A stretch of DNA of 64,000 bases from Phoenix dactylifera (Eukaryota > Streptophyta > Magnoliopsida > Arecales > Arecaceae): assembly GCF_009389715.1 (NCBI RefSeq), contig NW_024067782.1:124001-188000 (forward strand). Reading direction: 5' to 3'. A program made the position numbers and the translations under genes. The first letter of the stretch is position 1, and each line of letters opens with the position of its first letter. Of this stretch, positions 37,243 through 49,515 are shown piece by piece. The notes under the pieces are model-generated. The model was given only the letters and a program-made list of their open reading frames with translations, did not search any database and was not told where the DNA came from.

Positions 37243-37573
37243 CCGACGCTTATAAGCGTCGGCGAATTCCCAGCCCACGCTTCACAAAGCGTGGGTTAGA
37301 CGTCGGGCAGGTGGGCGTGGGTCGGGTTTAACCCGACGCGTCAAAAAAGCGTCGTCGGTCTATGCCGACGCTTTTAAGCATCGTTCCTTTTATAATACTC
37401 CGACGCTTAAAAGCGTCGGCGTACCTTAATCGACGCTTCACACCGTAGTTTCCGTTGGGCTATGCCGACGCTTAAAAGCGTCGGCCTAATCTGCTTTACC
37501 GACGCAATAAAGCGTCGCTAATGGCGTTTCACATTCCGCGCCAGTTCGTATTTCCGACGCTAAATAGCGTCGG
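37243..37573. repeat. Left subterminal palindromic repeats of the CACTA element
   Basis: Perfect or near-perfect 20-bp palindromes lie at 37243-37262 (CCGACGCTTATAAGCGTCGG), 37400-37419, 37465-37484 and 37554-37573, with half-sites between. In En/Spm such subterminal repeats bind the TNPA protein, which brings the ends together. Here they probably serve the product of the gene at 37793-39631. Confidence 0.85.
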
Positions 37574-37792
37574 CAATGGCATTTTTTTAAAAAAAAAAAA
37601 TTTGTAAATGCAATTTTTAATTCTCTGTATACATTAATTTCTAACAAAACACATATACTAAATCACATAGATAACAAAATACACAACACAGACAAAAACT
37701 TTTCATTCAAAATCTCAATATTATCACATTTGATTACATTGTACTTCAAAAAACATCCATCTCAAATTCCTAAGTACACAATCTACGATGTG

Positions 37793-39631
37793 TCAAGAGT
37801 CGACGGCATCATCTCTACGAGTAGATGAAGTATCAGCAACCTACAAGAAAAAAATACTTTATAAACTAAAAATACGAAAGTCATCACGCTAATACAAGAA
37901 TACATTATAATTATATAAAATATTCAAATATATTTAGTTATGTACCGGAGGAGCAAATCTCTGCAAAAAAGATAAAATATGGTCAAGCTGATCCTGCAAA
38001 GATTGTATCTTCAACTCTTGGCTCTGCTTCAACTCCGCCATATCAGTCATATGACTCTGCCTCATCTCCTCTATCCTTGTCTCATATGACTGCTTTATCT
38101 GTGCCATCTCTATCTTCAAACTACAAACCTCTGCAGTGCTAGTACCTTGTCTGGCATCTTGGGTATATCGGCTCACTGCAGACAGCTGAGTGGGGGTAAC
38201 TCCGATACCATAACCCCTCACGCGACCATAACGTTCTGGGCCCATCAATTCGGCATAGACCTGAGCCTCGACGCGACTGGCCGCGTCGGATGATGATGAC
38301 TCCCCGACGCGCTCTGAAATAAGATTTGTAGCTCTTTCCTATATCTCTCTCAAAAAAACAAACAGTCACATTAATAATTTAAAAGAAGTAAAATTAATTA
38401 AAAAATTATGATAAAATAAAAAATGAATACATACAACTATATCTCTCGACTCGTCCCGGACAAAGCTGCCATCTCGGTGAGTGTGGGTCATCTTATAAAA
38501 CTCTACCTCACCAGGCTCCCTTCCATGCTCTACTATCTACACATACGAAAAGTATATGGGCAAACTATATATCATGATACGTGCTATATGTTAGTAGAGT
38601 TTCAAATAGTTTCAAAAGAACTTACGAATTCATTTCTACGTCTCGCATAACTCTTCGAGCCTGAAGTATGAGGAACTGCTTGAGATGCTCGTGCAGCTCT
38701 ACCAATATTAGAATATTTCTGCCAAAATAAAAGCACACAGTATAATATGATTCAATGTATATATTTGCAATCTATATTAATAATAAAGATAATAGAAGAT
38801 ATTGAAATAATATACGCGACCTGTCCTCTTTCAGAAAACCAGTAATGAACAAGCTCCCTCCACTGCTGAGGGTATACATCAGGAGGAGTCACACGAGCAA
38901 CCTCCTCCTCTGTCATACCCTCGCGCTTGAAGTCCGTCTTCAATTTTGCTTTATATTCTTTCCATTTGCGATTGAGGGACTTTAGCACCCAATCATGGCT
39001 CTCTGGAGGGAGTACAAACTTACCCTACAACAAGATTCAGAATGTTATAATAATATTAAACATCTAAAATAAAATTATGATACTAAGCAAATTAATATAC
39101 AGGAGGTGTCGAATTAAAAAGAATAAATTCAATTCATTACCTGTATAAGTCTAAGAAGCTCAACCTTATACGAAGGAAGCATGTCATTCCACTTCGTATA
39201 GTTGAGTGGACACAGCTGACCCTTGCGTGCAACCGATCCTAAAAAGCTTGATAGTAGACTTCCAGCTCTATTGATGGGCTGCCCCAATTCGTTGCATCGG
39301 ATGATGATCTTCTCACCCGGAGGAAGCTTCCACACATCCTTTGCTTGAGTGGGTCCCCGTCTCGTCCTCACTGTCCCTTGTCCATCTATTCAAATTAAAT
39401 AAAATGTCTTAAAAAGTTGAAGACAAATATGAACATAAAATATGAACTTTAAATCGAATTACCCTGGATCCGGAGCTCATCCTCCGAACAATTAGCATGA
39501 GGCTCGCGCTGAGATCCTGACTCGTGCTGCTGGTGATCACATGGCTGCTGGGACTGCAGGGACTGCTCAGAAGTAGATCCCACCTGAGAATGCTGGAACT
39601 CCACATCTCTAAATCGTCTCCCTCGGGGCAT
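37793..39631 (-). CDS. CACTA accessory protein, Transposase_24 (Ptta/En/Spm, TNPA-like) family
   Basis: Seven exons on the minus strand: 39463-39631, 39141-39385, 38821-39024, 38626-38718, 38435-38536, 37946-38338 and 37793-37840. They sum to 1,254 bases, an unbroken frame of 417 residues with TGA at 37793. Every intron is GT-AG. The start MPRGRRFRDVEF is the first ATG of the frame. The middle shows the family's hallmarks: KFVLPPESHDWVLKSLNRKW, VTPPDVYPQQWRELVHYWFS and KYSNIGRAARA followed by HTSGSKSYARRRNEF. The C-terminal third has a coiled-coil-like, Gln/Glu/Lys-rich part (EMAQIKQSYETRIEEM, LQDQLDHILSFLQRF) suited to dimerisation. TNPA-like proteins bind the subterminal repeats and aid transposition and demethylation in En/Spm. 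No stop or frameshift was found. This contrasts with the broken transposase next to it. Confidence 0.85.
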
Positions 39632-41218
39632 ATTGTTACCTGGTGTGCACAAAAAAGAATCAATATTTGGTTAAATGATAAATTTATACTAAATAAAGGG
39701 CTTATAAAAGAGAAGATCAATTTTTTCTCTAGAAGATCGCCAGAGATATCTTTCTTAGGACAATATGACACCAACCAGCCATATCAAGCTGATCATCACA
39801 ATCATTCTGATTTTTAAGGTATTTAGAACATGGATCATCATACAACCATATCATCTTCAAACTTCATATGCATATCAGTCTACATGTTCAAACTTCAAAG
39901 TATATGCATATCAGTCTACATGTTCAAACTTCAAAGTATATTCATATCAGTCTACATGTTCAAACTTCAAAGACTACTAAATCAGAAATTAGAAGTTTTA
40001 AGAGACAAGACAATAGATGTTCTTAAAGTACCAGCTTACTAAGTATGATTTGTGTTCCTATTTCTGAACCATTTTATATGCAAAGATCAGCATGATCAGG
40101 GAACCAGCATGTTAAATTATTCGAGATTTATAAAAAAATTCTGGTATTTGTGATTCTGCAGAGACTCTATATGACATTATGATCAAAAGCTTTCAAAACC
40201 AGGTTGTGTTCCAAATCAGGTTAGCTAGGTGCCTAGGTCCTTTTACATGAGACTAGAATGCCTATATAAAGAGAAGAAATTTGGACATTACCTAACTCTG
40301 AAGGCAGCATCCCAGGAATCCGATGAAATAGAGGAGGGGCACCCCATTGCAATGATTCTAAACATTTAAAAGCGGACGGTTTCAGTTTGGTTCACATCTG
40401 TGAACCCAATACTGTACAGGCTTGCAGCATTTCAATACTTAGCAAAGTTGAAAGGAAAAGAAAAAAGCTTATAAAATGAGAGATAGCACTTGAGTAATTG
40501 ACTTGGTATCATATGGAGAAACTTAACTTAGTTCTGTCCTACGAACTCTCTTAAGCTGTTCAGTTCAGAAAACCACCACTTATATGGGTTTTCAATGACG
40601 AAGCCTGAAAGCCTTCTAAACTTCCTGCGTTGATGAATTTGTATCAATATGCCCTACATGACGATGAGAAGGAATGCCAATTACCATGGCAAGGCTTAGC
40701 TCACTGGTTTGAGTCCAAGCAGGTAGAATGACATTTCTAGATCCATGTAATGTTTTGAGGATGAGAGAGTGAACCTTATCAAAATATGTCTGAACCCTAA
40801 TAAATCAAGATCCGACCTAAACAAACTATAAGAAGTATCTAATCCAACAAAAGACCTAAATTAAGTAAAAGGTCAAACTTTAATTACATGGCCGGAAACA
40901 TAAATTGGTTTAAGGAAATTGCACCAGACTGGGGTAAGCTTAAAACTAAAATCAAATTATAAAAGATCAGACCAATCAGGAAGGGCACACGCTCAACTCA
41001 AAGCAAAAACCCACAATCTTTCAGGTTCCAACCTTATGAACTAGAAGATAAATCAATTCTATTCAACAAAAAACATTTCTCCAGGATAACAGATAACAAA
41101 ATTTCAGGTCCTTTCGATTAACATAAACTTGCAGATGGAACCAAACCAGAAATACAAGCATCGCAAATTAAACAAAGAAATTACGGGAAAAAAACTCAGG
41201 AAAATCAATAATATTCAC
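39632..41218. other. Non-coding CACTA interior between TNPA-like and TNP2 genes
   Basis: It holds the 36-bp tandem repeat and probably intron sequence that came with the captured ATG8 exon. A short exon-like stretch ending at a GTAATG donor near 40293-40370 (minus) matches no family I know. Confidence 0.4.
39865..39972. repeat. 36-bp tandem repeat, three copies
   Basis: Units at 39865-39900, 39901-39936 and 39937-39972, each with CATATCAGTCTACATGTTCA and ending AACTTCAAAG. They are nearly identical. Confidence 0.95.
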
Positions 41219-41269
41219 CGGAACCCTATCTGAATACTTCTGCCTGATCCTCGTTGCCTCAGCCTTTCT
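41219..41269 (-). pseudogene. ATG8: Captured exon of autophagy protein ATG8 inside the CACTA element
   Basis: The minus strand reads RKAEATRIRQKYSDRVP over 51 bases. It is followed directly by GT at 41218-41217 and preceded by AAG where an acceptor CAG would be expected. The peptide matches the N-terminal helical region of ATG8, the ubiquitin-like autophagy protein, whose family has (E)RR.AEA.RIREKYPDRIPV here. In plant ATG8 genes an intron also follows the Arg/Ile-Pro position. I found none of the downstream exons (no VEKAERSD-like or YLVPADLTVGQF-like frame), so only one exon with flanking intron seems to have been captured. It lies downstream of and on the same strand as TNP2. It is a fragment, not a working gene. 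Confidence 0.72.
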
Positions 41270-41470
41270 CTTAGCCGCAAACAGAAACCAGAGAATCCAG
41301 AGAAAAAACACATGCAATTATGCGTCATATAAAGCAAATTTATAAAGCATTTTTTTATAAGTTTTTTCTTTATAACACAAATAGTAAGCTGAGCAATATA
41401 AAGGAAAAAACAAAAACTTCTAACAATCAAACACATACTAAGATCAGAAGATCTTGTACACGGGATTCCT

Positions 41471-44400
41471 TCATTGCATCAAACTCGTTGGCGCATTTAC
41501 TTCATCAGTTGGCACAACATTATAAGGCATACACTGAGTATAAGTGTCATCGTCCTCCTCTTCCAACTTCTTTCCCATATCATACAAGTCCCTAGGTTTC
41601 GTTTTAATAACAAGAGACCAATTTTTATCTTTTGAGTCTTGCACAAAAAATACTTGTCGAGCTTGAGATGAAAAAACAAATGGATCATCTTTCAATAACA
41701 CACCAGTATGTATCAACCTTGAAAAATTTACAAGTGTGAATCCATTTATGTCTTGCCTCAAACCTCTAGGTGAGTTTATATCCACCCAATCACATCGAAA
41801 CAATACTACCTTAAAATTTTCATAATAATCCAGCTCATAAATATCTGTTAGAGCACCATAATAATTTTTTCCGTCCGCCTCAACTATAACTCCACTATTT
41901 TGGGTTTTTCTAAATTTCTCACGCTCTTTAGTATGAAATTTAAAACTATTTATAATGAACCCAACATATCTGTTAACAATATTATTCGAACCTCGAGCAA
42001 TGACTATTAACTCATCAGAACAATGCTTCTCCATCATCACTGGTACCTAAAAAAAATTATGGAAGTAATGATTAATTTCTCTCTATAAAATTTTTAAAAA
42101 AAGCTTAATATATTAGACATCTAACCTGTTTGGAAAGCCATTCTGGAAATAATTCAACCAACCATCGTTGCTCAATTCTTGGTGTAGGACGAATGTTATG
42201 GTTGAGACTTCACTGAGCTATTAAAAATTCTCTGCACGATCAAGGTTATCTTTAATTAAATACCAATATTACATTCTCCTGACATGACAGTAAATTTAGA
42301 GTTCAATTAACCGTACTAACATGCGAGATTCGGATATTATATCACTATGAAGTAAGACATAGCGATGTGCCTGTGCCAACGATTTCTGGTCAAGAACAAT
42401 ACTTTCAACTTTTCCCAAAACTCTTCCGCCAGATGAGAACTTGTAAACATCTGCATTCTCTATGATATCACAATTCCTTTGAGGTCGATTGAAAACCGTT
42501 TCAACACCTTCAAGATATCTCGAACAAAATGTCAAACACTCCTCAGCAATATATCCTTCAGCAATCGAGCCCTCGGGATAGGCTCGATTGCGTACATAAT
42601 CTTTTAAGCGCATAAGAAACCTTCAACAATAAATTTTTAAAATAAATATCAAAATCAAACCGATTATTAAATAATTATATTAGAGTTTAGAAAAATCACC
42701 TCTCAATAGGATACATCCATCGGTAGTGAACCGGGCCACCAAGTTTAGCTTCCGCCGCTAAGTGAATGAGTAGATGAACCATAATAGTAAAAAACCCAGG
42801 AGGAAAGATTTTTTCCATATTGCATAGTGTAAGTGCAATATTAGACTCCAATTGATCAAGCTCCTTAGGATCAAGAACTTTGGAACATAATGCCTTAAAG
42901 AATGATGATAATTGAGAAACAATTGCAAAAACTTGTTTCAGTGTTGACGATCTTAAAGCCAATGGAAAGATATCTTGCATCAAAATGTGACAATCGTGAC
43001 TTTTAAGATTTGAAAGTTTTCGCTCTTTGAGATTTACGCATCGTGAAATATTCGATGAGTACCCATCAGGAACCTTCAAATTTTTCAGAACTGTTAGAAA
43101 AAGATCTTTCTCTTGAGTAGACATTGTATAACATGCAGGAGGTGTATAAAATTTATCATTGGCAAGCTCTGTCGGATGAAGCTCTTGTCTTATGCCCATA
43201 TCTTTCAAATCAAGATGCGCTTTCAAGTTATCTTTGGTCTTCCCATCAAGATTTAACAATGTTCCAATCAGGTTATCACAAACGTTCGTCTCTATATGCA
43301 TCACATCAAAGTTATGTCGAAGAAGATTATACTCCCAATAGGGTAAATCAAAGAAAATGCTCTTTTTTTCCATAGTTGTTTCTGTGTAGATGCTGCCATT
43401 GAGTCATCATCATTTCCCTGACCATATATGTTGTCTTCATTCTCAAAAAAGTTGTCAACATCCTCAGCAACCTCTGCTATTAATCCTTCATTCATTGTGC
43501 TGCCAACATGCTCCCTCCCCCTCTTCTTTGAACATTTGGCGACCTTACCCGGTATATAATTGGTGTCATGCATTTGTCTGAAGACTTCAGTTCCAGTTGG
43601 TGGAACAGGGGCAGATCGCAACTCTATGGTACAGTCAAACAAGTCTTTCTGAAATCGAAATGGATGGTTTGCTTCTAACCACCGACGATGGCCCATATAA
43701 TAGAACTTTCCTCCATGTTTTAACCAATACGAATGGGTTGAATCTCCACAAGAAGGACATGCAATACGCCCCTTAGTGCTCCAACCAGATAAATTAGCAT
43801 ATGCAGGAAAATCATTGATAGTCCAAATAAGAGCTGCACGCAATTTAAAATTTTGTCCAGCAAAAACATCAAATGCATCAATACCCTCCCATATTTGTTT
43901 CAATTCCTCTATTAAAGGTTATAGAAAAACATCAATATCATTACCTGGGCCCTTGTCACCTGGAATAACCATTGATAGAATTACTGAAGACTGTTTCATA
44001 CACATCCATAGTGGCAAATTATATGGAATCAAAACAACGGGCCAAGTGCTGTATGTTGAGCTCATCGTTCGGAATGGATTAAACCCATCAGTAGCTAAAC
44101 CTAGCCTAACACTGCGAACATCAGAAGCAAATTCGGGATGCCTATCATCAAATGCTTTCCATGCGGGACTATCCGCTGGGTGTCGTAACATTCCATCCTT
44201 TGTACGGCCTTCGTCATGCCATCTCATCGAGGAAGCCATCTTCGGTGATGCAAACATCCTTTTCAATCTTGGTATAAGAGAAAAATACCTCAAAATTTTA
44301 GCCGGTTTTTTCTTAGTTGGTGCAGCATCCTTTTCAGTCAACGAATCATTCTCGTCTTCTTTATGTTTTTTCCATCGTGAAGTTCCACATATTCGGCACG

Positions 44401-44588
44401 ACTCTTGGTTCTTATTTTCACCACGATATAAAATGCAGTCATTCGGACAACTGTGTATCTTCTTATATCCAAGATCCAACTCTTTTATCAGTTTTTTGGC
44501 TTCATATGAAGATGATGGCAAAGTAACACCTTCCGGAAATGCATCCTTTAATAATTGAAGAAGCATGGTAAAAGACTTGCTGGACTAC
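41471..44588 (-). pseudogene. TNP2-type CACTA transposase, C-terminal part (broken)
   Basis: This is the larger part of the transposase, cut from its N terminus by the LTR retrotransposon. The segments in order are as follows. From 44588 down the TNP2 domain continues (LLKDAFPEG, KKLIKELDLGYKKIHSCPNDC, CRICGTSRW) to an in-frame TAA at 43919-43921. It resumes with the same domain from 43918 (NFKLRAALIWTINDFPAY, NLSGWSTKGRIACPSCG). A seven-A run at about 43367-43373 has lost one base and shifts the frame. The next frame carries NFDVMHIETNVCDNLIGTLL and the DUF4218 region (LGGPVHYRWMYPIER), ending at a GT donor at 42699. Further exons are about 42620-42310, about 42195-42127 and 42046-41471, the last with a DUF4216 domain (GSNNIVNRYVGFIINSFKFH, GALTDIYELDYY). 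A TGA in the third of these exons may be a further lesion. Confidence 0.88.
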
Positions 44589-46762
44589 TGATAGTCAACT
44601 TTAAAGACCACGCAATAGCACGTATCTAGTAGGATAGTGATTACGGGTATCGATCCACAGGGATTGGGGTATAGTTATTTTTCTTAAAAATAAAAATATT
44701 TGAAAGGAAGAGAATTTTTGAAGACTATTAAACTAAGCAATTGAATAAAAAATGCAATTAAAATGATATCAATTTGGGAGAATCTAGGGCAAGGAATTCA
44801 CCACTAACATCGAGACAAGGGTTATTTATATTTCAATTTATTCTTGGATAAACATGCAAATTGGCTACAAGCCTAATAAGCATTTAAATAAAAATTCACA
44901 AAAGTAATTTAGGCATAATCCATCTTTAGTTATCATGAAATGTCTACCCTAATCTAAGGTGGCAGCACATCGCATCTTCCTTTAGCATGGACTATCTTAT
45001 ATTTACTTAGTGATCATGAAGAGTAATTGTATAAACATCATATTTAAAATCACAGAATTCAAATATGGAATTAAAGAAATATTCATTAAGATCAAAGAAG
45101 TTTATACAATTCCAAGAACATAAATCAAAAATACAAAACCCTTGGCCCTTTGTTAGGGCTGCATCCGGCCCTAGAGAGAAGATCAGCCCTGCATGGAGTT
45201 GGAGACGGCAGCAGCAGCACAGCAGCGGGCTCCCATCTCTCCCTCTTGCGATTCCCTTGAGAACGGCTCCTTCTTAGCTCTTAGGGGAAGTTATTCCCAA
45301 AATAACCAAGAAATCTTCTCTCTCTTTCCTTTCTCTCATTTTTTTATTCTCTCATGGGATTCGGCTCACTCCCTCCCCTGTTTCCTCTTCTTCCCGTGGG
45401 AAGTCACCTTGAGAAGAACTGTGGTGAGATTTGTGGAACCCCTCCCGGTGGGGAATTTGGCCTCTGAGGAGAGATGATCCGAAGAAGAGAAGACTCCTCC
45501 TTTTATAGCTTCATCTGAATGGGAGGATAAGGTTGATTGAACTGCTCCGCCGTTGGGAAGAGGCTGATGATCCGTGATCCATGGGAGGTTGCTTGATCTT
45601 CAACTGCAGGGGATGGCGAGAATGTGGACCAAGATGCAAGGGATGCTGAGATTATTCTGTGGATAAGAATGCATTCAGGTACTTGGAACGGTTGGAAGGT
45701 TAATCGCAAAGGGAAGATTGGCCTGTTCTGTTTCCGAAACAGGGGAGATTCATTTGGTTGCCGTGAAGCTCGGGATGGTTGTTGTAGAGCTGGGAAGAAC
45801 GCGTGGACTCATCCGTTGATAGGCTGGGAGATGATCCGAAACGAGAGGATCTGGATTCGGCTGGTGTTTGAATATTTGATTTCCTTTGGCTTGGATGCGG
45901 AACAGGGGATTCGGAGGTTGGTTGGTTCTTATCCGAAAGATAAGAGACACGTAGAACTGGGGAGAGGGTGCTGGGAGAAATCCGTGGACGAAGGATTGGT
46001 TTTGCTCATTGGATACGGGAGGAAACTTGGTTTGGAAGTGATCCTTTGATGCTCATGGGATGGGGAGGTGAGTTAGGAGTTTAAACTTGGATTGCGGATC
46101 AGAGAAGCTGGAACGGATGGATGCTTGGGAATTGTTGTGAAGTGATCCGGAAGCTGTTGGGATTTGAGTTTATCCTACAGGCGAAGAGGAGGGTGATGAT
46201 GCCGTTGGGATGAAGCTTGGGAACAGTGGATGTGGGATCTAGCGGAAGAATTGGAAGGTGATCGACGTGGATGTGATTCCGAGGGAAGTTGGGCTGGTTC
46301 GGAAGAAGAGGGTGGTTGCTGGGACGTTGGGAGATTCGGGAAGATGAAGCTAAGGAGGGATTTGCGGATGGAGTTGGAAGAAATCTGGGAATGATATTGT
46401 TTTGCTGGGAAGGATGACGTGGGTGCGAGATAAATGGTTGAAATAACTTGCGGTTGGAGTTGTGGTACATGGAGCATGGGAGAAGAACGTGAACTAGGGA
46501 TAGCCATGTGTTGAAGAGGAAATTGAGAAGATCTGATTCACGGGGTGCGTGTCATTCGGGTTCAGGGGTCATCCCAGATGAATTTGATTTGACCTGCATA
46601 CATTAGATGGACCAATATAATCAAGCAAAAATCGAATTATTTTTAATAATGCAATGATGAAGATAATTCAATTTTTAGTTGAATTTACAAAAATATGTGA
46701 ATTAAAATAATGATAAGTGCTATGAATAAGATATTAATTTATGCATTATTTAGCACTTATCA
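44589..46762 (-). repeat. 3' LTR of the Athila-like element
   Basis: 2,174 bp, the same length as the other LTR. By eye I count five single-base differences, at 44897, 45024, 45121, 45254 and 45282 against 54858, 54985, 55082, 55215 and 55243. The TATA box on the minus strand is at 45501-45507. Open frames of up to 141 codons on either strand are not genes. Confidence 0.95.
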
Positions 46763-46777
46763 CACCCCCCAACTTAC
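46763..46777 (-). other. Polypurine tract of the Athila-like element
   Basis: The minus strand reads GTAAGTTGGGGGGTG directly before the 3' LTR. It primes plus-strand DNA synthesis. Confidence 0.8.
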
Positions 46778-48001
46778 ATTTTGCTAGTCCTCAAGCAAAA
46801 TAGAAAAAACTAACTCACTTTCGCAGGAATCGCGATTGCATTTACCGTATGCAATAAGGCTTTAAACCCCTAGGTGGCCCTAGTGGACGAGTTTTGTCTC
46901 GTGAGGATTTCCGGCTCAGATACCCACAAACTGTGTCGAAAAAAAAATTTATTTTATTGTTTTATAAAATCTAATTTCAAATGCATTAATGCCAAGAATT
47001 TCAAAAGCACACAAAGTTTTAATTACTAAGTCAGCCCAAATCCTAGGTCAAGATGCAACTTAAGTTGAAGTCATTAAGTTTCCGTTAGAGAATTGTAAGG
47101 CTAATTTATACTTGGGTGCTCGGTGATATCTGGACCATACACAAGCTAAGGCTTTAGATTCTCCAAAATACTGCTAAAGCTAGTAGTTTCCAAGAATTGG
47201 TCAGATAAGACCTAATCACTGATTCAAAATCATCCTATCTTGCAGGATTTCGAGAGTTGTGGATGTTTACTTTAATACCTCATGGGCTTTATCTGTAATG
47301 TTCTAGTTTACTCGAATTTTTACAACGACGGCTTTCACACTATCGTCTTTTTCAAGATCAATATTATAATTTTTTTTTCTTTTTCTTCTCTTTTTTTTTA
47401 GATTTATAAATTACGCACTTTTACTCTTGTAATGATTCCTCCGTGTAGCGAGCATTCAGTCGACACTCCCACACCAGATGGCGTAAGGTGTTGGGCATCA
47501 AGACTCCCCTACGGACCTATGCTCGGGTTCCTCATTACAAGCCCGCTGACCTTTGACAATAGGTAGCCCTTTTCGATGTACCTGACTAAATTCACTTTTT
47601 TTTATAATAAAAGTGAATTAGATAAGTATGATTCATCAGGACTCAAGGTTGCTACCAGACTTAACAACATAATGTTGAACCTAACCCTTAGAAGTGTAGG
47701 CCATGTGTGTTGTGAAATTCTAAAGTAAAAATTATCTTACAACTCACTAAAAGAACTTTTAATAAAAAGAACTCAAATTGACTTACGCCTGACTAGTTAT
47801 TGGGCTTTTTAGATTTTATATACTTTGTGTGTTTATCATTTCAGCACTAAAGCATAGAAATTAGGTTTTTTTTTTTTTTTTTGAGATGAAATAAAATTCA
47901 CAAAATCAAAAATTTCGAAAAATTTCTTCAAAAATTCGAATCTTATACCCCCAACCTAGATCAGACATTGTCCTCAATGTTTTTTTTTATATATAAATAT
48001 T

Positions 48002-48039
<38 letters not shown>

Positions 48040-48216
48040 TTGTTTTACGAAAATATGATGCATATGGAGGATAGAAGCATTGTACCTTAGTTGCATCAGT
48101 AATATGAGGATTCCTGAAAAAATATGACAAGAAAATGTGCAAAAATAATCTATGGAAATTGGGTTGCCTCCCAATCAGCGCTAAGTTTAATGTCTTCAGT
48201 CAGACACAGTACATCC
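46778..48216 (-). other. Non-coding region between integrase and the 3' LTR
   Basis: Athila relatives often carry an envelope-like gene here. I find no long frame, only T-rich tracts and an (ATT)n microsatellite at 48006-48040. Whether an envelope-like gene was lost or never present cannot be told from this copy. Confidence 0.5.
48006..48040. repeat. (ATT)n microsatellite
   Basis: About eleven uninterrupted ATT units within the retroelement's 3' non-coding region. Confidence 0.9.
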
Positions 48217-49503
48217 TTATTCATCCCGATAAATAGGATCCATTAAATCAAGGGATTCAATCAACTGTCCGTCTGCAACACATTCTATATAAGGTTTCAA
48301 TCTTTGACCATTGACGTTTAGGATACGACCATCACTGAGGTTTTGAATTTCTACTGCCCCATGAGAAAAAACTTTCTTAACTAAGAAGGGACCATCCCAC
48401 CTAGAGCGAAGTTTACCAGGAAAGAGACGCAATTTAGAATTGAATAACCAAACCTTTTGATTAGGCTCGAAAGACTTGCGGTTAATGTATTTGTCATGAA
48501 AAGCCTTAGTCCTTGCCTTGTATATTTTGGCATTTTCATACGCTTCATTGCGTAACTCTTCAAGCTCATTAAGTTGAAGTTTCCGGTTAGAACCAACTGC
48601 AGCCATATCAAAGTTAAACTTTTTAATGGCCCAAAAAGCTCTATGCTCGAGTTCTACGGATAAGTGGCAAGCTTTTCCAAAAATCAGTCGATAAGGAGAC
48701 ATGCCAATAGGAGTCTTATAGGCAGTACGATAAGCCCAGAGAGAATCATTTAATCTTTGAGACCAATCCTTCCTATCAGGGCGTATTGTTTTCTCTAAGA
48801 TGTGTTTTATCTTCCTATTAGAAACTTCAACTTGTCCGCTTGTTTGGGGATGGTACGGGGTGGCAACTTTGTGGGAGATTGAATATTTGCGAATCAAAGC
48901 TTCAAAAGATCGATTGCAGAAATGTGATCCCCCATCACTAATGATAGCTCGGGGTACGCCAAAGCGACTAAATATGTTTGTTTGTAAGAACTTAACCACA
49001 ACCTTGTGATCGTTACTCCTAGTGGCAACTGCTTTTACCCACTTTGAAACATAGTCAACCCCGACAAGAATGTACTCAAAACCAAAAGAACGCGGAAAAG
49101 GGCCCATGAAGTCAATACCCCATACATCAAAAATTTCTATAATTAAAATGGGGTTAAGTGGCATCATATCTCTACGGGTGATTGTACCCATTCGCTGGCA
49201 TCGCTCACAAGTTTGGCAAAATTTGTGAGCATCCTTAAACAAGGAAGGCCAATAAAATCCACTATGTAAGACTTTAGCTGCAGTTTTCCTACCACCAAAA
49301 TGTCCTCCGCAGGCTTGGGTATGACAAAAATTAAGAATACTCTGAAATTCAAATTTCGGTACACATCGATGGATTACTTGATCTGGGCAGTACTTAAATA
49401 GATCAGGATCATCCCAAAAGTAGAACTTAACTTGCGAAAAGAATCGATCCTTGTCTTGCTTGGACCAGTGATCGGGAATTTGTCCTATGGCAAGATAGTT
49501 CAC
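48217..49503 (-). CDS. Retrotransposon integrase part of pol
   Basis: 428 codons. It begins with the linker after RNase H and then the zinc-binding HHCC region: His and His in [13 protein letters not shown], Cys and Cys in [11 protein letters not shown]. The DDE catalytic core follows. The first Asp is in [11 protein letters not shown], the second in [10 protein letters not shown], and the Glu comes after [13 protein letters not shown]. The C-terminal part ([14 protein letters not shown] to [15 protein letters not shown]) resembles the family's DNA-binding end. It is in the same frame as the upstream gag-pol ORF, separated by one TGA at 49516-49518, and so is not an independent gene. Its own ATG is most likely an internal methionine. 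The enzyme inserts retrotransposon cDNA into chromosomes. Confidence 0.9.
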   Translation of the reverse strand: MNYLAIGQIPDHWSKQDKDRFFSQVKFYFWDDPDLFKYCPDQVIHRCVPKFEFQSILNFCHTQACGGHFGGRKTAAKVLHSGFYWPSLFKDAHKFCQTCERCQRMGTITRRDMMPLNPILIIEIFDVWGIDFMGPFPRSFGFEYILVGVDYVSKWVKAVATRSNDHKVVVKFLQTNIFSRFGVPRAIISDGGSHFCNRSFEALIRKYSISHKVATPYHPQTSGQVEVSNRKIKHILEKTIRPDRKDWSQRLNDSLWAYRTAYKTPIGMSPYRLIFGKACHLSVELEHRAFWAIKKFNFDMAAVGSNRKLQLNELEELRNEAYENAKIYKARTKAFHDKYINRKSFEPNQKVWLFNSKLRLFPGKLRSRWDGPFLVKKVFSHGAVEIQNLSDGRILNVNGQRLKPYIECVADGQLIESLDLMDPIYRDE

Positions 49504-49515
49504 GATGTTAGCGAA

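Noticed and set aside
39865..39972. Three regular 36-bp repeats considered as a CRISPR-like array
   Set aside because: The repeats are directly adjacent with no unique spacers, and the host is a plant. It is a plain minisatellite.
40293..40370. Exon-like minus-strand stretch (PPLFHRIPGMLPSEL) before a GTAATG donor, considered as a second captured ATG8 exon
   Set aside because: It does not match any part of ATG8 or another family I know, so I cannot call it a captured exon.
43124..44558. Plus-strand frames of up to 260 codons opposite the TNP2 gene
   Set aside because: Antisense shadows of the transposase coding sequence.
45624..46049. 141-codon plus-strand frame, and an identical one at 55585-56010
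   Set aside because: Both lie wholly within the LTRs of the retrotransposon, antisense to it, and match no family. They are duplicated only because the LTRs are.
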